Assembly (NCBI RefSeq): GCF_029338515.1
Contig: NZ_CP119988.1
Coordinates: forward strand, 4,092,001-4,156,000
From: Haloglomus litoreum
Lineage (GTDB): Archaea > Halobacteriota > Halobacteria > Halobacteriales > Haloarculaceae
Reading direction: 5' to 3'
DNA length: 64,000 nucleotides
The notes beneath the pieces were generated by a model, which saw nothing but the letters and a program-made list of their open reading frames with translations, was not told the DNA's origin and searched no databases. Both the position numbers and the translations under genes were made by a program. This document shows positions 58,404-64,000 of the stretch, in pieces. Position 1 is the first letter of the stretch. The number at the start of each line of letters is the position of its first letter.

Positions 58404-58985
58404 TTACTCGCAGTCGCATATATATCCCCGTCGTACGGCTCGTTCGACCGGGACGGCGGCATGGCAGGTCTCGCACTCGATCGTCACCGAGACATCGACC
58501 GTGAGCTCGCCGCCCTCGAGTTCGCCCTTGTTCGACAGCGACCGAACCGCTTCGGAGACCTTCTGGCTCGCGTATTCACCGGCCATCTCGATGGTCTTGG
58601 TCTCCCAGTCCCCCGACTCCGGGGTGTATTCGAGGCCGAGACACTCCTTGAGATGCGTCCGGACGACGGCGTAGGAGACGAAGTCGCGCCGGAGCCGCTC
58701 GACGTCGATACCCGCACCCGACAGCCCGGCAGCCACCTCATCGGCGACCGATTCGTCGTCCGAGCGGAGTCGCTCGTACTTCGACTCGGCCTCCTGCCCG
58801 AGCGTCGAAAGCCCCGCCCGGTCCATCTCCCGTCGGAGCATGGTGACGTTGAGCCACTCGGCGAGCTGCCGGTACCCCTTCCGTTCGGGGCCTTCGGCCT
58901 GCCACTGGTCCACGAGCTGGTCCTCGTAGCGCCCCATGCCACGCTCGGCGAGGACCCGGCAGACCTTGCAGCCGTGTTCGGTCAT
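58404..58985 (-). CDS. rdfA: Rod-determining factor RdfA-like protein
   Basis: This 193-residue protein matches the haloarchaeal RdfA family. It starts MTEHGCKVCRVLAERGMGRY, continues with LVDQWQAEGPERKGYRQLAEWLN, and ends with a Cys-rich tail (ECETCHAAVPV and CDCE) likely to bind zinc. RdfA in Haloferax volcanii is reported to be needed for rod-shaped cells. The ATG at 58985 directly precedes the Cys motif; a longer basic extension is rejected. Recognition is from memory of the family, so moderate confidence. Confidence 0.78.
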   Translation of the reverse strand: MTEHGCKVCRVLAERGMGRYEDQLVDQWQAEGPERKGYRQLAEWLNVTMLRREMDRAGLSTLGQEAESKYERLRSDDESVADEVAAGLSGAGIDVERLRRDFVSYAVVRTHLKECLGLEYTPESGDWETKTIEMAGEYASQKVSEAVRSLSNKGELEGGELTVDVSVTIECETCHAAVPVERAVRRGYICDCE

Positions 58986-59079
58986 CAGTCCCGGTTGGCA
59001 ACTGGGAGGAATAGGTGTGGCGGTCGCCGCGGGTGTCACCGGCAATCGGGACGACGTCAGGAATGCACCGCCAGCTACC

Positions 59080-60780
59080 TCAGGCGAGTCCGATCTTCTC
59101 CTGGTAGGCGCCGTACTGGGCCTCGAAGACCTCCATGATCTCGCCCATCGTCGCGTACGCCTTGACGGCGTCGACGATGTACGGCATCGTGTTCTCGTCG
59201 GCTTCGATGGCCTCCTCCAGCGCCTCCAGTCGGTCCTCGACCTCCTCGTCGTCGCGCTCGTCCTTGACCCGCTCCAGGCGGGCGAGCTGGCGGTCCCGGG
59301 TCGACTCGTCGACGTGGAGGATATCCAGGTCGGGGTCGTCGTCGATCTGGTACTGGTTCACCCCCACGACCACCTCCTCGCCGGCGTCGACGCGCTGCTG
59401 GTACTCGTAGCTCGCCTCCTGGATCTCCCGGTGGAAGTACCCGCGGTCGATGCCCGCCAGCACTCCATCGCGCACGGAACCGTCGCCCATCTCCCGGATC
59501 TCCTCGATGTAGGCCATGATCTCCGCCTCCATCTCGTCGGTCAGCTTCTCGATCGCGAACGAGCCACCGAGTGGGTCCACCGTGTCGCCCACACCCGACT
59601 CCTCCGCGAGAATCTGCTGCGTTCGCAGGGCAACGCGGACCGCGTCCTCGCTCGGCAGCGCCAGCGCCTCGTCGTAGGAATTGGTGTGGAGACTCTGTGT
59701 GCCGCCCAGCACTGCCGCCATCGCCTGCACGGTCGTCCGGACGATGTTGTTCAGCGGCTGCTGGGCCGTCAGTGACTGCCCGGCGGTCTGGGTGTGGAAC
59801 TTCAGCCGCTTCGAAGCGTCCGCTTCGGCGTCGTACCACTCGTCCATGATGCGCGCATAGACGCGCCGCGAAGCCCGGAACTTCGCCACCTCCTCCAGCA
59901 TCGAGTTGTGCGAGTTGAAGAAAAAGGACAGCTGTGGGGCGACCTCGTCGACCCCGAGGCCGCGGTCCATCGCGTCCTCGACGTACGCGAAGCCGTCCGC
60001 CAGCGTGAACGCCGCCTCCTGGGCCGCGGTGGAGCCGGCCTCCCGGATGTGATACCCACTCACGGAGACGGGGTAGAACTTCGGCGTGTTCTCGACCGCG
60101 AACTCGATGGTGTCGGTCACGAGGTCCAGCGACGGTTCGGGCGGGATGACCCACTCCTTCTGCGCGATGAACTCTTTGAGCATGTCGTTCTGCAGCGTCC
60201 CGCGGACCTGCTCGCGCGGCACCCCCTGCTGGTCCGCGAGTGCGAGATACATCCCGTAGATGACCGCCGCCGACGGGTTGATGGTGAAACTCGTCGAGAC
60301 CTCGCCGACGTCGATGCCGTCGAACAGCACCTCCATATCCGCCAGCGTGTCGACCGCGACACCCTCCTTGCCCACCTCGCCCAGACTCATCGGGTCGTCC
60401 GAGTCCAGCCCCATCAGCGACGGCATGTCGAACGCCGTCGAGAGGCCCGTCTGCCCCTCGTCGATGAGGTAGTGGAACCGCTCGTTGGTCTCCTCGGCCG
60501 TCCCGAAGCCCGCGAACTGGCGCATCGTCCAGGTGCGACCGCGGTACATCGTCGGGTACGGCCCCCGCGTGTACGGCGGCTCGCCCGGGTTGCCCAGGTC
60601 CGCCTCGTAATCGAGGTCTTCGACGTCCTCGGGCGTGTACAGCCGGTCGATCTCGTGGTTCGACACCGTCACGAACTCCTCTTTGCGCTCGCCACCACGC
60701 TCCAGCCACGGGTCCAGCGTCTCGGACTCCCACTCCTCGCGCGAGTCCCTGATGGATTCGAGGTCCTCCTCGTCGAACAT
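59080..60780 (-). CDS. B12-dependent acyl-CoA mutase large subunit, isobutyryl-CoA mutase-like
   Basis: This 566-residue catalytic subunit of a B12-dependent carbon-skeleton mutase has no B12-binding domain of its own. The chain retains His244 in SGYHIREAG. At the two positions that bind the methylmalonyl carboxylate in methylmalonyl-CoA mutase (Tyr89, Arg207) it has Phe89 (RQFAGFG) and Gln207 (KEFIAQKEW), the pattern of isobutyryl-CoA mutase. Its substrate is thus more likely isobutyryl/butyryl-CoA or a related ester than methylmalonyl-CoA. No small subunit is adjacent. A TATA-like GATACTTTACC lies about 30 bases before the ATG. Confidence 0.88.
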   Translation of the reverse strand: MFDEEDLESIRDSREEWESETLDPWLERGGERKEEFVTVSNHEIDRLYTPEDVEDLDYEADLGNPGEPPYTRGPYPTMYRGRTWTMRQFAGFGTAEETNERFHYLIDEGQTGLSTAFDMPSLMGLDSDDPMSLGEVGKEGVAVDTLADMEVLFDGIDVGEVSTSFTINPSAAVIYGMYLALADQQGVPREQVRGTLQNDMLKEFIAQKEWVIPPEPSLDLVTDTIEFAVENTPKFYPVSVSGYHIREAGSTAAQEAAFTLADGFAYVEDAMDRGLGVDEVAPQLSFFFNSHNSMLEEVAKFRASRRVYARIMDEWYDAEADASKRLKFHTQTAGQSLTAQQPLNNIVRTTVQAMAAVLGGTQSLHTNSYDEALALPSEDAVRVALRTQQILAEESGVGDTVDPLGGSFAIEKLTDEMEAEIMAYIEEIREMGDGSVRDGVLAGIDRGYFHREIQEASYEYQQRVDAGEEVVVGVNQYQIDDDPDLDILHVDESTRDRQLARLERVKDERDDEEVEDRLEALEEAIEADENTMPYIVDAVKAYATMGEIMEVFEAQYGAYQEKIGLA

Positions 60781-61899
60781 GTGTATCGGTAACGAACAGT
60801 ACCCGGGTAAAGTATCCTTCTACTCCCACAGCGATTCGACTCACGGGGAAGAGGGATCCAGAGGTCGGCGCCGAAGTCGGGGGGGTGGAGAATGACCGGT
60901 ACCCTCCACCCGTCCGCTAACGATGGGGGTGGTACCGGTAGACACGAGGGACGTCGTATCTGTTGGTAGCAGGTGCTTGCGCCCTGCGGATAGGTAACTG
61001 TCCCCCTAGCGTATAAACTTACTCCCGAACGCCCGGGAGAGGTCCGCTTCGGGATATCGGGAAACGGCCCATCGACGGCTTCAGTCGTTCTCATGAGCCG
61101 CCGCGGGCCGAGCACAGAGATCCGGCTGCGTGACCACTTCTTCGACGCACCGCAGAATCGTCCCTCACGGTCCCCCGGCACGGTCACAACAGGACGGTCT
61201 TCGAACGGCCGTCGGCAGTCCCCGCGTACGCGGCCGAGGACCGGCTGAGGTGGTGAACACGGACGGAAACGGGAACAGGGAGAGAAGTGACCGTACGAGC
61301 CCCGCGACCGACCACACAATTATCAGAAAATGAAATATACTATGAGATAGATATATTGTGGCCATCAACGTAGGCCATGCCTGGAATCCAGAGAAATGTG
61401 AATCACCCCAAATACACCACTATTTCATCGGAATTCACAACTAATCAAAACATTTAACAACTATAATACAGGAATCTCCACATATATTCCGACCACTATT
61501 GTTCAAAACCGTATGATGGTCGATACACATCTAAAACAAGGAATACATACTATATTATCTATTTTAAAGTCTTTCATCAGCCATAAAAATAATAAATAAG
61601 AAATTATATGATAATACCCCACTTCCAATTATATTGTAGAAGCATCCCTCTCAGCCAGTGAATTACTGATTGATATTTGAGTAGTATACTTAACAGTCAT
61701 TCATATATAATGTCTGATCGAGACGGCCAACGAGACTCACCCGTCTGGGATTCCACAGGGCGCCGGCGAATGGATGATGGGGGTCGACAGATGTGCTCGA
61801 CTCGGTTACCCGTATGAGGTCCCCCGAGACGGATCCGGAGTTCCAGGTCCGGAGTGAGGAGGTCCTTTCGCGATGGACGAGCGACAGGGGCCTGGTGGG
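60781..61899. other. 1.1-kb intergenic region including an AT-rich island
   Basis: The first half (60781-61300) is of normal GC content and shows only short basic frames that are shadows. From about 61310 to 61720 the sequence becomes strongly AT-rich, with runs such as AAAATAATAAATAAG. I find no long frame in it. The last part (61720-61899) has a short frame and no other feature. No origin-recognition box or cdc6 gene was recognised. Confidence 0.6.
61710..61817 (+). CDS. Possible 35-residue small protein
   Basis: An ATG at 61710 opens 35 codons (MSDRDGQRDSPVWDSTGRRR onward). A TATA-like TATACTTAAC at 61685-61694 stands about 20 bases ahead, close for a leaderless gene. There is no recognisable domain; the sequence is polar and mildly basic. 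Low confidence. Confidence 0.2.
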   Translation: MSDRDGQRDSPVWDSTGRRRMDDGGRQMCSTRLPV

Positions 61900-63849
61900 T
61901 TAGATCTCCGTCACTCGCTCGTAGTCGTCGGGAAGCGCGGCGGCGTCCTCCGGGAGGAGCGCGACGAGGAGGTACCCCGTGTACTCGCCGAGGTACTCGA
62001 CGAGCGCGGCGATCCGGTCGGAGTCGATCGCCTCCAGGGAATCGAGGAGGATGAACGGGACAGCCTCGTAGACCTCGTGGGTGAGGTAGCCAGCGAGCGC
62101 GAACACGAGCCCGGTCACCTCCCGTTCGCTCTCGGAGAGGTGGCCGACGGTGTCCTGGTAGGTGGTCCCCGACGACGAGGTCCGGACGACGTGGAGTTCG
62201 AAGCCCCCCTTGCTGACCTTCCGGCGTCCCTCGCGGACCTCGCGCTCGACGCGCTCGAGCCAGATGCGGTCCAGGTTCGCGTAGTCGAGGATGCCGAGGA
62301 CGTTCTCCATGTGCTCGTTGAACTGCTCGACTGCGCCCCGCTCGAGCCGCTCGATCTTCGTCCGGAGCGCCTCGATCTCCTCGTTCAGGGCCTCGCGTTC
62401 GGCCTCCAGGTCGTCCTGTTCGGCGACGCGAGTCTCGAGCTCCTCGAGTTCGGCGGTCACCTGCTCGAGGTTCGTCTCGAGCCGACCGAGTTCGTACTCC
62501 AGCTGGTTCGCCTCCTTGTGTAGGTCGAGGATGGTGTTGTCCTCGTCCGCCTCCAGCTCCTCGATCTCGGCCTCGAGTGCCTCGATGTCCGTCATCAGCT
62601 CCTCTCGCCGCTCCTGCAGCCGTTCGACGTTCGCCTCCCCCCGCTCGACCTCGTCGTCGATCTCGGAGCGTCGCCGCTCGATCCGGTCCTGCTCCCGCTG
62701 GGCCCGCTCGAACTCCCGCTTCTGTGATGTCAGCTCGTCGATCCGCTCCTCGAGTTCGCTGACCTCGTTGACCTTCGATTGGCTGCGGTCGCGGAGGTGG
62801 GCCAGCGTGGACTCGACCTGTTCCGCTTCGACCTGACTGCCACAGGTCCAGCAGGTCAGCTCCTCGTCGTCCAGCAACTGATCGGTGAGGTCACCGTCGG
62901 CATCCGCGTCGGCCGTCGGCGCGTCGAAGGCCGTCGACGCACCGTCCTCGAGCATCTCCTCGTTGAACCCGATGACGCTCTGTAGCTCGTTGATCTCCCG
63001 CTCGAGCTGCTCTTTCTCCCCCCTGAGTCGTCGGATCTCCGACTCGACCTCCTGGAGCTCACCCATCGGCAGGTCCGGGAGCTCCGCTTCCTCGCCCTCG
63101 AGTTCCGAACGCTCCCGTTTCAGCGCCTCGAGGCTCTCGCGCTCGGTCTCGAGGTCGTACCGAACGTCGTCCAGCGTGGAGCGCTTCGCCCGGAGATCAT
63201 CGAACCGGGACTCCAGCTCGGATTTCCCCTCCCGGGCCTCCTCTACGTCCGCGTCCGCGGTCTCCAGTTCGGCTTCCTTCGCCTCGAGGTCGGCCTTCGT
63301 CTCCTCGATCTCGTCCTCCAGCCGTGTCTGCTCTGCCTCCAGGTCCGGGATCTCCTGCTTCAGGGAGTCGATCTCGTCGAGTTCCTCCGTGATGGACTCG
63401 CGCTTCCGGACGAGCCGCTGGATCTCCGATTCGATCTCCTCCGTGTCGACCGGCCGCATGATGAGTTCCCGGAGGTCCGCTCCCGTGGCGACGGCGCGGC
63501 GTGCCTCGTTCGACTCGAGCAGGAACGCGAACAGATCCGCGACCGTCGGGTCGTCGAGATACGGCTGCCCGTCGGTGACGATGCTGGTCCCCTGGCGGCG
63601 CAGTCGCCTGGTGTACGTCTCGCCGCCGAGCGCGAGTTCGACCTCGGCCTCGTCGGCGTCGCCCTTGATGGCGACGTTCTCGCTCCCGAGCGCGGCCGTC
63701 ACCGCCTGCAGGAACGAGGTCCGATTGGTCGCGTTCCGTCCCACGAGGAGCGTGATACCCCGCGAGAAGGTGACCGACGTATCCTCGATCCCGCCGACGT
63801 TCTGGACGTCGACCGTCGCCTCCGAAGACCTGGACAGGTTCTGTCCCAT
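61900..63849 (-). CDS. Archaea-specific SMC-related ATPase (Sph3-like), copy 2
   Basis: This 649-residue protein has the same architecture as the copy at 56543: ABC-type head, long coiled-coil arms, a CxxC hook (Cys333, Cys336 in CWTCGS) and a C-terminal Walker B FILLDSLEA. Its Walker A reads GRNATNRTS (37-45), with Arg43 where copy 1 has Lys35. The ATG at 63849 is used; a TTG three codons upstream is the alternative. Just upstream lies the tail of a second RdfA-like gene, so the gene pair is repeated. Confidence 0.88.
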   Translation of the reverse strand: MGQNLSRSSEATVDVQNVGGIEDTSVTFSRGITLLVGRNATNRTSFLQAVTAALGSENVAIKGDADEAEVELALGGETYTRRLRRQGTSIVTDGQPYLDDPTVADLFAFLLESNEARRAVATGADLRELIMRPVDTEEIESEIQRLVRKRESITEELDEIDSLKQEIPDLEAEQTRLEDEIEETKADLEAKEAELETADADVEEAREGKSELESRFDDLRAKRSTLDDVRYDLETERESLEALKRERSELEGEEAELPDLPMGELQEVESEIRRLRGEKEQLEREINELQSVIGFNEEMLEDGASTAFDAPTADADADGDLTDQLLDDEELTCWTCGSQVEAEQVESTLAHLRDRSQSKVNEVSELEERIDELTSQKREFERAQREQDRIERRRSEIDDEVERGEANVERLQERREELMTDIEALEAEIEELEADEDNTILDLHKEANQLEYELGRLETNLEQVTAELEELETRVAEQDDLEAEREALNEEIEALRTKIERLERGAVEQFNEHMENVLGILDYANLDRIWLERVEREVREGRRKVSKGGFELHVVRTSSSGTTYQDTVGHLSESEREVTGLVFALAGYLTHEVYEAVPFILLDSLEAIDSDRIAALVEYLGEYTGYLLVALLPEDAAALPDDYERVTEI

Positions 63850-63951
63850 TACGCCCAACTTCTACCCCCACCACATAAGAGCATTGCCCTCGGCGACCGA
63901 CTCCAATAACAGCCGTACGTTTGTTAACCATCACGTATCGAGGGAGCGCAC

Positions 63952-64000
63952 CTACGAGTTGCAGTCACACCCACCCTCCTCGATGAGCGTGGTGAATGCC
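63952..64000 (-). CDS. C-terminal end of a probable second RdfA-like gene (5' part beyond window)
   Basis: The minus strand from the window edge reads AFTTLIEEGGCDCNS then a stop at 63952-63954. The CDC near the end resembles the CDCE terminus of the RdfA protein at 58404, and the gene after it is SMC-like, as in the first pair. Only 15 codons are visible, so the assignment rests mainly on position. Confidence 0.45.
   Translation of the reverse strand, partial: AFTTLIEEGGCDCNS

Noticed and set aside
60669-61319. 216-codon minus-strand frame upstream of the second mutase
   Set aside because: The product is basic, with Pro/Arg/Ser runs and no motif, and it overlaps the mutase start and promoter.
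61310-61720. Replication origin
   Set aside because: AT-richness alone is not enough; I found no orc1/cdc6 gene and no convincing origin-recognition box nearby.
1-64000. tRNA or rRNA genes
   Set aside because: No cloverleaf-like segment or T-loop consensus and no rRNA-like stretch were recognised, though a covariance-model scan was not possible.

Overview
The window comes from a haloarchaeon (class Halobacteria). It is GC-rich, nearly every protein is strongly acidic, and secreted binding proteins carry twin-arginine signals followed by a lipobox and a Gly/Asp-rich tether. Promoters are archaeal TATA/BRE boxes about 30 bases ahead of leaderless or short-leader starts. Two marker families, the CTP-type riboflavin kinase and the RdfA/SMC-like cell-shape pair, are archaeal or haloarchaeal. 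I see no rRNA, tRNA, CRISPR array, transposase or integrase.

Layout. 1-2967: a TRAP transporter (DctM partial, DctQ, DctP), minus strand. 3215-6875: E1 alpha, E1 beta and E2 of a 2-oxoacid dehydrogenase complex. 7164-19956: a CoA-ester catabolic block with an acyl-CoA ligase, two carboxyltransferases, a biotin carboxylase/carrier, an enoyl-CoA hydratase, a split AtuA-family protein and three acetoacetate-decarboxylase-family proteins; the set resembles the Atu (acyclic terpene utilisation) set of pseudomonads but has no acyl-CoA dehydrogenase. 19966-22064: a two-subunit B12-dependent acyl-CoA mutase whose catalytic subunit lacks the usual active-site residues. 22460-24027: thiolase plus DUF35 partner. 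24097-32653: Liv-type ABC transporter, acyl-CoA ligase, enoyl-CoA hydratase and a cytochrome P450. 32685-33164: the only classical transcription regulator seen (Lrp/AsnC), with tandem repeats upstream. 33388-38196: a second complete Liv-type ABC transporter. 38320-45672: a CoA-transferase-like protein, a fused E1 alpha-beta, a VOC protein, an E2 fused to an OsmC peroxidase domain, and two short-chain dehydrogenases. 45744-50145: second thiolase/DUF35 pair, 3-hydroxyacyl-CoA dehydrogenase, acyl-CoA ligase. 50523-53946: riboflavin kinase, DHBP synthase, a flavin reductase-like protein and a luciferase-like flavin monooxygenase. 54507-56388: MaoC hydratase and a second P450. 56543-64000: RdfA and SMC-like cell-shape genes, an isobutyryl-CoA-type mutase, an AT-rich island, a second SMC-like gene and the tail of a probable second RdfA.

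Taken together this reads as a catabolic island. Organic acids or amides are imported (TRAP and two Liv systems), activated by CoA ligases, oxygenated (two P450s, one flavin monooxygenase) and processed by beta-oxidation-type enzymes, biotin-dependent carboxylation and B12-dependent carbon-skeleton rearrangement. Enzyme families are assigned from sequence motifs. The substrate is not determined; a branched or terpenoid-like acid is my inference. E3 (dihydrolipoamide dehydrogenase), ferredoxin and acyl-CoA dehydrogenase are absent and must be encoded elsewhere.
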